NCBI RefSeq assembly: GCF_036711975.1
Contig: NC_091972.1
Location: 17,427,001-17,491,000, forward strand
Direction of reading: 5' to 3'
Length of the DNA stretch: 64,000 bases
From: Onthophagus taurus
Lineage: Eukaryota; Arthropoda; Insecta; Coleoptera; Scarabaeidae
Position numbers and translations under genes: made by a program. The notes beneath the pieces were generated by a model. The model did not search any database and had not been told where the DNA came from. It saw nothing but the letters and a program-made list of their open reading frames with translations. Below are positions 1 through 15,000 of the stretch, in pieces. How positions within the stretch are numbered: the stretch's first letter is position 1; every line of letters begins with the position of its first letter.

Positions 1-3000
1 ATTGTTGATAAAGTGGTAATGTACTTCGTTTCGCTCGGCTACCACAAATAACCGCAGCTCTTATAACCCCAGCAAGAATATTACTTTCAATGATCGCCTC
101 GTCGTGTAAAATTCCAAAATAAGGTACCTCTCGTTTACAATTAATAGTAACTCGATTTAAATTGTTTCCTAACGGATAAACAACGATGAGGATATCACAA
201 AATTCCGTTGGGATTATGTCCCGTCTGTAATCTCGGTTGTGTTCGGACCAAACGATGTGGACTTCATCGTTTCCAAGATGACGCGTCTACAAAATAAAAA
301 TAATAACAATTAATAAATCGTATAAAATTAAAATCTTTTTTTTTTCATTTGATTCAATTCATTTTTTGGAATTAGTTAACACTATTTCTCTGAAGTTTTG
401 ACGTCTATTTGGCGTTTTCAAAAACTGTTAACGCCATCTATGGAGTAAAATTATAGAATTCTGTGGTAAAGTCAAAAATTAAATTTGTTATCGCGTGAAG
501 TCATTTTAAAATAAACTGTCAGATATCAAATAATGTTTTTTTTTAAATAATTTATCAAATTGTAAAACGAAGAAATGTTTAAATAGTATCTTAAAAAACA
601 AGTTTGGTAAGACACGCTTGAAATGTACGAATTCAAGTTGAAAAACGAGTGGCTTTTTAATGAATGAGTGCTTTAAGTCTTATGAAACGTGTTTTTTATG
701 CTATTTTTTATAATTCGCGTTTTTATCCTTTTTTTTTAACAAAAATAAAATAAATTTTGACAATGTAGGGAAATAGGTATATTCACCTGAAAAAAATGTT
801 TCATGTACACGTCTCAAAATAAGAGAAATTGCTCAGAGTTCAATGTCCTCATCGTTGTGGACCTTGTATTCGATGCTAAGAACGAGTTTCATCCATTGAC
901 AAAAATTGTTACATTGACAACTAAAAAAATTAATGACCCAATGTCACCAACTTAAACTGGTTCCATAAAATGTTACTAAAATCTCATTAGAGCACCCGTT
1001 TGAGTACTGTAATAGCTTTCATTTCCGTCGCGAATTACAAAATAGTATATTATTATATGAGCATGTAATGAGGGCTATTATTCACTAAGATTAAGTTTGT
1101 CACGAGCATAGCGAGTAGCATAATTAATCTGAGTGAACAATAGCTCATTATATGTTATATGTTCACGACTATTGAAATTGATTCCATAAATTTATTTTTT
1201 AAATACATTTTTTTAAAGTTTAAACGTCAAATGTGACACAAATTCAATGTTACAACTGTAACCAACTTCACAACAATTTGTCAAAATTAAATGTCAATTT
1301 TATAAAACGTAGTTTTTTTTTACGAAAATTGATTAATTTATGGTTAAATCATACGAAAAACGGAATTTGTTTAGGTTTTTTAATGTAAAACCTTTAGAAA
1401 CTCCTAAAAAATTGAATTAAATTGACGTTTTCTGAAATTTTAACGTTTCAAATAATTATTATTAGTCTGTCAAGTTGATTACCCGTGAATAATGATTATT
1501 ATTCATTCCGTGAAAAATGACTTCCCTTTTGTTCTAGAAAACTCATTCATAAGGTATATATTATAAGGTAGTCGTGGACAAAAGTCTTTTTAAATCCAGC
1601 AATGACCTCGTTTACGCTTTCAATAATTATCTGTCGCCTTGCCTTATACCTGCAGAAATGCAGTCACCTTCATTTGTTCGCTTTATGAGTTCTCTTAGTA
1701 TTCTTATGGATTTATCGTTCACGTTTCCTTTTGAACCTACTGAGGTTCGTTATGTTTCTTACCCTTACTGTATCGAAGGCTTGCTTCAAGTCTACAAATC
1801 AGAGTTCTATAAGTTGTGCAGGTCAAGACAACCAAGGAAACATCTATGACACACGGAGAAAAATCACCTGAGATAAATAAGAATAGAAAAGATAGATAAA
1901 TAAGACTGCACCACGACAGGGTGTAAAAAGATAAACATTCTCAATCTCTGCCCTGAGTGTAGGCAGGTGACATCTTGATATGAGAAAGGCTGATAAAACG
2001 GCTGATCAACTATTCTAAGCAATTATGTCAGCAATTATTTCAAATTCACTATTTTTTTTTCTCGCCATTTACATTTTGCCAATGTTTATTGTTTATCTAT
2101 CCTTTTTTTCCTTGCATCATAATTTTCTCTTTGTAGAATTTGTATTCTTTGTATACTTTCAGACAATTCATAGCATCAATGTGGTTGTTGGCATACATCA
2201 GCTCATAGAACTGCAATGTGGCTATCATATTCTCTTAAATTGAGTTAAAACATGTTACAGTCGGTACGATATTTGTTGATCCAAAATTGCCAGAAAGGAA
2301 AAAATCAATGACGTTCTATTCTCGGAGAGCAACAGTTATTCACGGCTTGATATTTGCAAGCAGTCCACGTTATTTCTCGAATATTTTTTGCACTTTTGGT
2401 GAATATCTAAGAAACTAATTAACGGATTTGCAGCAAGCTTTTATTGTGAAAAATTAAGTTATAAAAAAACGTAATAATTACGTATATTAGAAGCTGTAAT
2501 AATTAAACTTTCTGTTGCCACATCAATTCGAACCTCGTTTTCTAAATAATTATTTTCAACTTTAACATTTTGACAACACTTCAACCAGTCTTCAACAGCA
2601 ACCAACGAAAATTCTTCTTCTGTCAGAGTTTTCACAACGTTTAATTTAAATAATACATTTCTCTTCCCTACTTTATTTTTAACTTGAGCCCATATCATTT
2701 TAATCGAATTTAAATCGGGATGGTAGGGTGGGAGCTTTAAAGCCACATGTCCGTTTTCTTCTAGCAGACGACCGAATTTGTAAACAATGTGTTGTTTTTT
2801 ATGATATTTAATAATATCATACTGCTGTGGCTTACGCAAATTCGGCGAAAAAGGTATATTTTTACTTAGCAACCAGTCTACGATATCTGCTTTTTTTGAA
2901 TTGCAAGTAGGTGCTTTATGTATAGGGTGGTTCAAATTCGATGTCCGAATAGGCTATCTCGGAAACTATAAGAGTTAGAAGAAATGTAGCTTGCATGTCA

Positions 3001-6000
3001 TGATCTCATTTTTCGAGAAACTGCTAATGCCGAAAACCTCAAAGCGCTATCGTCTTTTGTTTTTCTCCTAAAGGCCAAAATTGAAAATATCGTAAAACCA
3101 ACAAGTGCAATTATCTTGGTTATTATTATAGGTGGAGTATTATAACTAAGACATTATATGGACACTTTTTTTTGGTTTTTAGATTTTGACATATCACGAC
3201 AATTTTGATTTTTTTAAATGGAAACAACCACGATTATTCGCTTATTAAATTCGTTGTTTTTTTCTAATTACAAAAATATAGGGTTTGACAGGTCTATTTC
3301 TTATTGTTTTAGAATAAAGCTAAAAATAAACATTTTTTTTTTAGTATTGTCAAAGAAATTAAATTTACAGTTTCCTGTAAATTATAACTAAAAATTAAAA
3401 AAACATATTTCAGATATATGAAACAAACACATTTGTTGAACCATTTAATTTATATTTGTTTTACACAAAAGTTGGAATAGATTGCATTACTTCACATTTT
3501 TTATTAATATTTAATATTATTATTAAATGACCTTGATAAATTATTGATAGATGGCGCTCATATATATATATTTTCTTTATATTTTTTAATTCAAATAAAC
3601 AGGAAAATTACGAAAAAGTTATCATGTTAGAATGTTACATATTAGAAAATAAAGTAAATTTTATATAAATTTTTAGTAGAATAATTTTTAGTTACAGTAC
3701 CGACTTTACAGGAAACTGTAAATTTAATTTCTTTGACGACACTAAAAAAAAGCTCATTTTCAGCTTTATTCTAAAACAATAAGAAATAGACCTATCTAAC
3801 CCCATATTTTTGTAATCAGAAAAAAGAACGAATTTAATAACCGAATAATGCTTGTTTCTAAAACCGAAAAATTTTTTTTGACTACGTCATCAAATTCTCT
3901 GTAAAAAAAGTGTCCATATAATGTCTTAGTTATAATATTCCACCTATAATAATAACCAAGATAATTGCACTTGCTGGTTTTACGATATTTTCAATTTTGG
4001 CCTCTAGGGGAAAAACAAAAGACGATAGCACTTTGAGGTTTTTGGCATTAGCAGTTTCTCGAAAAACGAGTTCATGACAGGTAAGCTACTTTTTTTCTAA
4101 CTTTTATAGTTTCCGAGATAGCCTATTCGGACATCGAATTTGAACCATCCCCTGTATATTATGATAGGGTGCATTGTCACTTTCGACAACACATTTTGAT
4201 GGAAGATTTGGAACTAGCTTCTTTGTAAGCCACTTCTCATAATTTTGCGAGTTCATGTCGCTATGATAATCTCCGCCTTTGGTTCCAGATTTAAAAATCA
4301 AGAGACAGTTAGGTACGAAACCCGTTTCACCACCAGCGTGAACAATAACTAATCGATTACCTTTAAATATGGGTGATAGTAAACCATTAGTGCTATTGTC
4401 TGTCCAACTATTGGAACTAGTATGACCTGCGCGAAATATTATTCCTCTCATTATTCTCAAGTTGCGTAAATCAATTGCAATTCACGATAAATAAACGCTC
4501 ATTGCAAGTATAAACACCTGACTTTCGGGGTGTCGGATGTTATAGATTTCAAGAATTTGGCTTTTTTGAGAAATTTGGCTCAACAAATATCGTACCAGCT
4601 ATAATATCCATGAAGATTGACAGAACATGATAGTTTTACGACTCTCAGCAATGCAATCTCCCTACAGGTGATTATTAGCAAATTAGTCTCATATCAAGCT
4701 ACAAAATCGTGTAAAAGAAATTTTTGTGGTCAACACTAACCTCTTACATAAATTCACCTCACTTATAATTTGTAAATCTATTTGATCAACAATTTTGATA
4801 AATGCCTTATTAAGTATTAATTTTAATTATAAAATAATTCAATTTGCTTACCTTACTAAGAACAGCTTCTGGGGTATCACCAGGCATTCTTGTAGCAACA
4901 TGAAAAATAGCCTCCATAAAACTTGTCGCTATATACGGAGCAGTAAGTCCCGTTGATCCTTGCCTATGCAACCCCCCTAAAAACCCTGTATGTCCCTCCA
5001 ATTCAACCTCCCACGCTAACGAAGCCAAAAACTGTTCGTACGCCGCACTCCCACCTTGATTCGATAAAATCGTATTTTTATCTTCTTGTCCCGCAGCGAC
5101 ATAAATCACCGCAACTTTATGGGTTTCCCGACATTGTTGGTTATCCAAATTCCTTAATTCTCGCAATAATCGCTCCGTTTTCGATAATAAATGAAGGTCC
5201 TTTCGACGTTCCCAACCCGATTGTCCTAATTGAGAAAAAAGTAATCGACATTGTTGGAATTCGTTGGAAGGGGTTGTAATTTCGTTGTTTGATGATGTCG
5301 TCGAGGTAGTATCTCCTTGGGGGCTGCATCGACTATTGGGACGCGAAGCGGGTTGCGCGATCATTCCATCTTGGTGTTGGTTGGTTTTGTTGTGGTCTAT
5401 CTCAGAGTTTCGTTGACTAATCACTGAAGCTATAGCTTCTTGTTCTATTTCGATTGATACGGGTGATAAGGCGGGTTCGTTTAGTTTTTTATCGAAAGAT
5501 TCGAGACATTCGGGGCTTGTATGTCCTAAATATTGTAAAAGCTAAAAAAAAAGATTAAATTTATGTTTTGATTAAAATTTATGATTACTTACATCATCTA
5601 ATTGGTCTAAATCTAACGCAGCATTTGAAGTATCAGGTAAGATATTCGGATTACGATGTCGCATAGCTCTTTGTGGTAAATGAGTTTGAGTTCCAACCAT
5701 TAAACTTTCTGGTTGAATACTACCCAATCCCCATTTCCCCCCACTTTCCTTAATGAAAGGAATATTTACTTCTGGAACACTTTTTAAGCTATCCGGTGAT
5801 CTATACAAAATAGACGCATCCCAACAAGCTTTCCCTGACAAATCCCTTAATAAAACTCGAACTTGTTTATTAGCAGTTGATAATCCGGCTGTTACTCCAC
5901 CTCCAGGTAAATCTAAAGCGGGCAACTCAACCAAACTCGCCACCACGTTTGGATTTAACATAAATAACTGGATGTTTGGGGCGGTGAAAATATTTGCAGA

Positions 6001-9000
6001 GAGCTCATCCGATGTTAAATTGGGAACATCATCGTGTTCAGCGACTAAAGAACTCAACCTCGCCGCTCCAATAGCCATTGGAAAATGTCCTAAATGAGTT
6101 ACTAAATGTGCTAAGATCGTTTTTGCGCAAAGCGTAACCGCTTTCTGGCAATGTTGCGACTTAGGCGATGGAGAATTACTTTGTGTGTTGTGATCGAAAT
6201 TTTCTAAAAGTATATTTGGGTCAAAATCTTCATTGAAATTCGGTTGAGTTAAACCACCACATTCATCCAATGTATTTCCAGTTATTATTTTATGTAAAAC
6301 AGTGAATATCAGCAATAATAAACACGTTCTATTATCACCATATTCCGAAATTGTTAATAACCTTTGAGGTCCAAGTTTCATACACCACTCTCCTAGACAT
6401 AATAATAAAGCAGTTCCTAATGCTTTATCCGTTTCCCCAGCTGTAGAACCCAAAGGTGCGTGCAAAAATAGGGCCGAACAAAGGGTTTGGATCACCGAAT
6501 CAGCTATTCGAGGGTATTGAGACCATAATAATCCGGCGTAATCGCATAATAAGTATAATGTATTACTGGCTAACTGTGCTATAACTTTGTTGTTGAACTA
6601 AAATTTAAAATGATTAATTTAAAATAATTTCAAAGTTCATTTATATTTACTTTGAGAGCTAATAGAATTACGTTCATGGCATCGACCACTTTAGGATGAT
6701 AAGTTTGATTTGTTAATTCTCGATAAACGAATATTCCCAACGATGATAAAGCTATACAACGTGCCATTGCTGTGGATTCGCGACGTCCCGTTCGTAACAA
6801 AATATTTACAACGTGTTCCTATTAAAAAAAATAAAAGAAATCAAAAAAAAAAGTTAATAAAATTAATAACTTACTTTTATATCAGGACATGAAATAATTT
6901 TAATATCCAAACTTGGTTCTAAAACCGATAGTTGAGTGAGATTATCGGGGGATGCAAGTAGAGCTCCAAGAATTGAAACGGCTTCCGCTCTAGGAGTTGA
7001 TTTCGAAAAATCCGACGAATTTAAGATAACGTTACATGCGTGGATTAAATCTAATATTAATAGGGAGAAACCGGGAAGTTTAAGAGACATAAATCGAGGG
7101 CCCAAATGTCGTAATGCTGTGTTTACGGCCGATTTCGATGCACTATTTAATGCTGAAAAAAAAGGATTATCACAAATTATTACGTAATAAAAAATTTGTT
7201 TCCTTTTTCAAACGGTAAAAGTTATTAAGTTATAAAGTTGTAATTAATATTAAATTTTGATTGAAAAGCTATTATTGACGATAACAACGTAGAAAATATT
7301 TTAGTTCGAAAGTTCTGAATGAACAACCCGAATGAGCAAACTTTGAAATCTCTATGAATAGTGGGACCTGAAGAAGTTCTAACGAACCAGTTACGCGAGA
7401 CACCCGTATTTAAAGAAGATCCAAAAACTTGAAATTCTGTACGTTTTCCTCATCTTGGTTCTTTACCATCTACGTAAGTGAGTATTTAGACTATTTTGTT
7501 AATTATGTAGTTGCAAATTTAGTCCTCTTCATTGTATGGTACATGAGCATGTTTAGTAATTAATTTTTATTATCTTTTAAACTTTCATTATAAACTGTTA
7601 CTGGTAATATTTTTATCTTATTTTGTAGACTCAACGCACCTACCTACTGGAAAGTGAAAGGGACTGTAGTATGAAAGTGATCTTTAGGAACTTTGGAAGT
7701 GGGTGTCGTTGAAGAATTTAATGGTGTTAGTTTTAAGGTTTTAAAAGGGTTAATTTTAAGCGTTGTACGTTCTTCTGCGTGTTAAAGGATTAACGCAAAA
7801 GGAATGGCACCTCAGGGCACACATTCTTTTCTGAGGAAGGGGGTGATGTAACAAACCGCCCTGTATATTAAATTGCGTTTTGTATAATTATTTTGCTTAA
7901 GTCAGCTTTATCGCGTGAGGCGTTGATGCGCCACCGAGTTCGACTCGGGGAGTCGAGTACCAACTACCAAGGTAGATAGAAGCTACAGTCTTCCCCTTGA
8001 GTTCGCCCCATTTCATATTATTTTTAATTTAAACTCTCAATACTAAATTCGGAAAGGCTTCTAAATACGCTGGTGGTTTGTGCTGGGTAATTTGCTAGAG
8101 AAATCGAATCCTCAGATCGAAATTGTGCCTTGAAGCCAGTTCCATAAGTAAGCATAATTAATTACTATTGTTTTTGAAACTCATAATCATCGCTAGTGTT
8201 TGTATCCGTAATTAACGTTCCGTTATCCAAAATTTGTTTAATTAGTTTTCTTTTTTCTTCTTTAATATTTTATCTTAATTTTTTTTGGTTGTTTTATTTT
8301 TCTATTTTTTTTATATTTTAATTTCCTTAATTTAATATATTAATATTTTATATTTTTTATATAAATTCTTGTTTCGTATTATTTCAATTTCAACACAAGG
8401 GCTAATGATCCTCCCTCCTTTTACTCATTAACTTCTTAAACCGTTCGGCCAAGTACGTAACTTGCCTGGTGGCAGCATCTTAAAAATCTTCTATAATTTT
8501 TTCTCTTTTTCTGTAAGTACGCGCTACCGTACTTCTATCTTTTCCCGTCCGCATAACGTTGGTGGCGGTGTTCCTTCCCTCCGCCTACATTACATTCGCG
8601 GCGGTGGTGTTCTTCCCCATCTACATTACATTGGCTGCAGCGCCCGTTACATTGGTGGCAGGTGTCCCTTCCCTCCTCTAATTTTACATACTTGCGCAAT
8701 GAGTAATCGAGAATTGTTGACAGCTAACTAAGGTAATTGACATCTGGTTGGGTTCTGGACTTCGAACTTTTCGTTCATATCATGCTTCAGCTACAGAGTA
8801 TCCACTGACTCTTGTTGAATTGTACACTTTCTTGGGCTCCCTATTCTTAAAATATTCTGTCGTGTGGATTTTATTTTTTACGTGTGTATTGCGATATTTA
8901 TAATTATAAAATACGAAAATTCTAAAAATAACAAACAAAGACAAGTAGAAAGGATTTTTCTTCTGCAGGCCACGGCTCCGGTGACCCGACTTTCATAGGA

Positions 9001-12000
9001 TACTATGACGACCCGCGAAAACTTAGATTACTTTAAATGTAACATATTCAAATAACATCAAATATATCTCAAATGAGCCGGTAGATATAACAGAGGAGGG
9101 GAGGGAGGGATGTCTGATTATTGGAGGGGACTTTAATACAGGAATAGGGGAAGAAGGGGGAAGAGGGGAAATGGGGGACGAGGGAGAGTGGCGACGGTCC
9201 AACGATAAGATTATGAATGGAGAAGGAAGGGAGATGCTGAGGTAGGTAGAGAATACCTTGCCAAAATAATTCTTGTTCGCTAATTGCCCCGGTGTGATAT
9301 GACATACCAGTGTGATATCAATATCTTTCTGATATACTAAATATAATAGACTTAAGTAAAGCTCTACTGATATAAGAATGTAATTTCTTTTTAAGGTTTG
9401 GGTTCTTAATACGCTCTAGTATGCTTCGGGAATTTGTTATAATTATCGCTTCAGGGATTTCTCTTTCCAAAGTTAGTGCAATTGCTTTTAAGATGGCGTA
9501 AGCCTCCACAGAAAAAATAGTTGATTGATCTGGCAAGCGGTAGTATTCTTTAATCTCCAATGAAAGGGCATAAATCCCGCATGAAACACTTTTCGGCTCT
9601 TGAACCAGCGAACCGTCCGTACATATGCAATATGCATCCGGCCATGTGTTCTTTATATATTGCTCAATCTCCTTACCTACCACACTAATCACTCCACTGT
9701 TTGATCTTAAGCATTTATATGATCTAGGGACAAATGTTATCATCGGTACTAGCATTCTAACGTTATATTCCATGGTGTGCATGTCATGCATTTGTTTTCT
9801 GTACAACCCAACTCAACCCAACTTTTCTGTACCCAACCCAACCTAACCCAACGGCCGTGAAATGAAGGTTTGCGAAATCCTATCTACTCTAAGACTTCTA
9901 ATCAGATATCTAGTACACAACAGTCTTGCTCTAGCTTTAATAGATGTTTTACCTGCTTCAATCGTTAACGCATTTGTTGAAGAAGATCTCAGGGCACCAG
10001 TATAGCTCTATAGGTTTCATCGCTAGCACATTAGCTGCAGTTTATTCATCATAATTTTAGGAATAGGCATTAGTATCCACAAACCATATTCAATTCTGGA
10101 TTTGAGTATTGTTCCATATAGAGTACTTAATATTATAGAATCCCACACCCCCAATATCGAGTTCGCTAAGGATTAATTAATTAGGTTAATACCTCCTTTA
10201 CAGGTCATAACTATTGTATTGACTTGTTCTTTCCAACTTAGTTTCCTGTTGATATGAAATTCCAAGTACATGAAGCTCTCCACATACCCCATAGGGCTTG
10301 TCTAGAAAGGATTTTTCGACCTCCAATGCTCGATTCATGTGATTTTTCGCAGTTTCAATGTTATCAGAAGTACAATATACTACTAAATCATCGGCATTGC
10401 TTATCGCAATTACATAAAGTTCAATTAGGTCTTGACTAAGGGAGGCAAATACAAGGTGATTCACATAAGAACCGACACAGAGCAGGGACATGTAGAGGAC
10501 AATAAGTTAAGATGATTTAACGCAACTTATCTCTATAGTAAGTTGTACTATAACTCTGAGGAGTTATACACCTTCAAAGTTGGCTCTTAAATTTTTAAAA
10601 AGTTTAATATCTTCGTAATACATTAACCTAAAAAACCCAAATTTTGTATACGTTATGAGTGTACCAAGGGTATTAATTGATACCAAATTGCACTCAATTG
10701 AGGCATTTCAAAGGATTGATTAAGTGTGATAGTACCCTAAATTTTGACAGATTTTTTTAACCTTTTGGCGGATTTAATACATTGCTACTTCATTTCATGT
10801 GGAATTTAATTCCAAAACTTTTCTTACTCTTATTATTTTTTAAAAAACTTTGTCATTTTCATAAAAAACTTAAATAACTAAAGACACGTATTTCGTAATG
10901 TTACTTAAAATAAGCGAAAATTCAGTAGTCGGCTATGAAATTGTAAGTCAAACTTGACAAATAGATTATAAAGTTATTTGACGACAAGGTTTTATAACCT
11001 ATTTATTAAGTTTGACGTACAATTTCACAGCCGACTACTGTATTTTCGATGATTTTAAGTAGCATTAACGAAATACGTGTCTTTACTTATTTGAGTTTGA
11101 TATTGAATGTTTTAAAAATTTAAGACACAACTTTGAAGGCTTATAACTCCTTAGGGGTACAACTTAGTATAAAGATAAGTTGCGCTAAATCATCTTAATT
11201 TATTGTCCTCTACATGTCCCTGCTCTATGTCGGTTCTTATGTGAATCACCCTGTATATATTGAATAAAATTGGACTTCAAGGAACTCCCTGTTGGAGGCA
11301 CCTGTAGCTTATTCTGTTCCCAACATTTTTTGTGTTATTTTTAAACTTAAGTATCTTCTTAAGTAGTGTTGGTGAACAATCGTTGAAAAAATCGGAGGAG
11401 TATTTCTACCCAGCATAATCAGGATCAACGCAGGGGTATGGACATTATCATATGTCGCACATATATCATTAAACACAGCCAGTGAAAAATTTTTTTCTTC
11501 TTGTATAGGTTATGTGCAATCAAAACGACAATAAATGATGTACATTTTGATGCAAAGTTATTAAATTGGTGCAAACATATGATTATATGTACGATTCCCG
11601 TTTATTTTTATTCGTTGTATTTTAAAATTTAAGGATTTTAAGGTTCCTTAAACAGTTAGTTGTGTTATTATATAAAACAGTTTCTCCTCAATGAATAACG
11701 ATCTCAAGTAAATCAAAATCTATAATACATGTCAAAGTGTTGTTAAGTTGGTAAATTGTTGAATTTGAAATTATAATTTTTGACCGTTTAAAAAAAAACT
11801 TTATAACATCATTTTATTCTTACCTAAATGTAAAGCTCTATAAAAATGAGCCATATAACCTCGATGTTGCGGTTCACAATTCAACGTAATCGTGCAAAGA
11901 AGTTGAAGCGCCGTCAACTTCCCGGCCTCGTAACTACTCGGTAACGTTAAAGCCCCAAAACACCATGGAACAATTAACGTTAACGGCGGAACCAATTCCG

Positions 12001-15000
12001 GCGGTTGGGGCGTACTTTGATTATCAAAAGAAACTCCTTGATTCAATTTCATTTTAATCAAAGTATCCGTCAACTTCACCAAGTACTCAAAAACTTGGGC
12101 GTGAAGTTTCGGATCGGAAATTTGGTTCACGTCACCCAAAGAACCCAACATCCTCCGCCATAAAATAACAGCAACATCCGGTAACCAACCGCGAACGGTT
12201 CCACCGCAAATAACTCCGCGGTATTCCCCGGATAATTCTTGGACGTTTCCGTCGGACAAAACATCAACAAGTTGTATTGGCGAATCTTTGATCGAGTTAG
12301 ATTCTATTCCGCTTGATGGAGCTGGACTTGGTGATCTTGTACGATCCGTTGATTCATTATCCGCTTGTCTTAAATTATCCAACGAATGTGAACGCCTTTG
12401 ACGATGCTAAAAACAAGAAATATTAAAAGATTATTAAAATATTTATTATTAAAATATCTCAAAAAAGTAACTAATATTTTTGTATTATAATTATTACCAA
12501 TTTAAAATGAGGAAAATGTATATGAAACAACGAATGTCTCTTCATCTCTAACAACAATTAAGGTACACCCAAACTAAAATTATTTGTTTATCGTCCCAAT
12601 TTATTTCCCACTTTAATTGCACAATAATTCACATCGTTACCAATTGCTTTAAAAAATTTCAAGTCTTAACGAACCGTCAAGGTGACCATAAAACACAAAT
12701 TGATATAACGTTGTAATCGAGATTACTTCAATTGAAGTTCAAACGGAATAAATGAAACGAAAACATCAAAACAACGCGACATAAACTCGTGCGCGAACTT
12801 CGAAAACCTAAAAGCGCTTTGGCACTTTGTCACGTTGAAAAAAAAAACGTAACAGTTTAAATTTAACTTTTGGAACTGAACGTGGTTCAAACGAGGGAAT
12901 TTAAAAATTAAATTAAATCGAGCGTCGAAAAAGGTCGTTTTAGTGATAAAGACCACCACCATGTGGGTTTGTTCCAATTAGTTTTAACGCTTTTTAATGT
13001 GTGTAAATTGGATTAAATGTTTTATCGGGAAACAAGGTAATTATCAGTTTTTTTTTTCTAATTTTATAGCGAGCGTTAAAAAAAAGTGAATTTTTATTGT
13101 ATGTAATCGTGTAAATGGGGAATGATAGTAATACATTTCGTTAAAAATAGATAATGACTGTGACATGTGTTTGATAAAAGACGCAATTAGTAAAGGTATT
13201 AAATTTCATAAACTAAATAATTTAAAATGAATGTAAAGTTATGTTTTTATACAAAATTAAAGATTAAATGATTTTATCTTAAGAAGAAATCGATGTAGAC
13301 CAGATTATGTATTAAATGAGTAAGGAAAACTTCCTCAACAAACAAGTGTTGACTTAAATATGCTTAGAAGCGGTCTCAAATATTTCATTAAGTATCAATA
13401 ACTCCGTTAAAATCGACAATGATTGGAAAGTTTAATGACAGTTAATCCTATTTGATTGAATGTATTACTTTATTTAAGACAAATTGGGTTAGATAGGCAT
13501 AATTGAAAATCGTATTGGTAAACAATATTGTTGGGGCTTGCTAAGGATACTGCGTTGGTGTATTTATAAGTTTCCTAAATTTAATGGTGTAACGATGGTT
13601 TTAAAATGCTTTAGACGGAAATGCTCCATAGAAACAAGACAAATCAACATACAATATGTAACCCAAGACGAAATGACGTCTTTATAATCCATCATCTAGA
13701 TTCTAGATTGAGTTTCCTCATCAACTTACTGCCTAAAATGATTCCTAGATATTTAACTTTAACAATGGTCTGTTTTTGAACCACTAATACCGAAGATGTC
13801 CTCAATGACCTATACTGATTATGTTAAGAAGACTATAATTAACTGGTCATTCATTATGATGGTAAGATTGCCAAAACGCTCTTAATCTTATAAGTCATTT
13901 TGACTGTAATACAAGAGTCCAAGCAACCTGGATTAACAAGAGTTTAAGATTAAATTTTGGGTTTAATCAAAATTAAAGAGAGAATATTTAGTATGAACTA
14001 CATAACTGCATTGGTATTCAGGGTTGATCAAGAGGATTACAAAAAGATTCTATTAAAAAATAATACCGTGGTCTCTCTACAACGCAGAGTAAGCAGGAGC
14101 AGAGCTCTTATTTTAACATCTGTTCGGCTGTCAATAAGATTTGCGCCGTTACGTCAACTTATATATAGCTGCTAGCTCAACAGATTGTATCGAGAATCTA
14201 TGAATACTCCTAATTAATGCAAAATACCATATTAACTCAAAAACTTATTAATACATATTAAAGCACCTCGCCCACAAACGATCTTACTAAATGTAAGATA
14301 CCTACTGCAGTAATGGAAAATTGGTATTTCAGATCAGAAAGAGAAACATTTTTGAGAGTTAAATACAAATTGGAGGAAAAATTACCAAGGGATCGAAAAC
14401 GTCGGTAAATGATCAGTGAGTTATCAAAAAAAAACAATACGATTTACGCGATCAATAAAAAGTTCTACTAATTGTTAAGCGGCGATGGTGAAGAACTTAA
14501 CACTTGCCCATTGCGGATAGACATGAATGTTTCATCAAAACATACCTTTTACTGATAAATAAATACACCGTGAATTTCATTAAAGTCTGTTGAGATATCC
14601 TGAAGATATAGCAAAAAATATGATTTTTTTCAACAACTTTGTCCATCAATAACTGCCAAACGAGACACTTTTTCCCTATACTTTTTTAAACCAATCTTAA
14701 TCTTTTGAACTAAAGAATCTCATGGTACCATTTTCTGTACTTCTTTTCGCGACACCTGTATAATATGCATCCATTCCACAAGCATTTTTCCATAAGCATT
14801 TTTCAATAGTGCAGGTGGTGTAAATTTGCATAATATGCGTTATTGGTTGAAGCAAATCCTACGTTGGACGCGGCAGGTAGAATATGAAAATCGCTGGAGT
14901 TTGATCGTAGAAAGGTTTTTGGAGGATTTTTAAACGTTTTCTTTCCCCCAATTTAAAAAAACGACTCCTTGCAAACAAGAAGTAACATGTAGTTCCAATT

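Noticed and set aside
1574..1849. Open frame of 91 codons on the plus strand
   Set aside because: It starts within the end of a MITE inside the last RALGAPA intron, has no recognisable domain, and shows no splice or codon evidence.
4953..5279. Plus-strand frame of 108 codons
   Set aside because: Antisense shadow of RALGAPA exon 13.
7905..7965. tRNA-like B box (GAGTTCGACTCGG)
   Set aside because: No matching A box, acceptor stem or anticodon arm could be formed around it.
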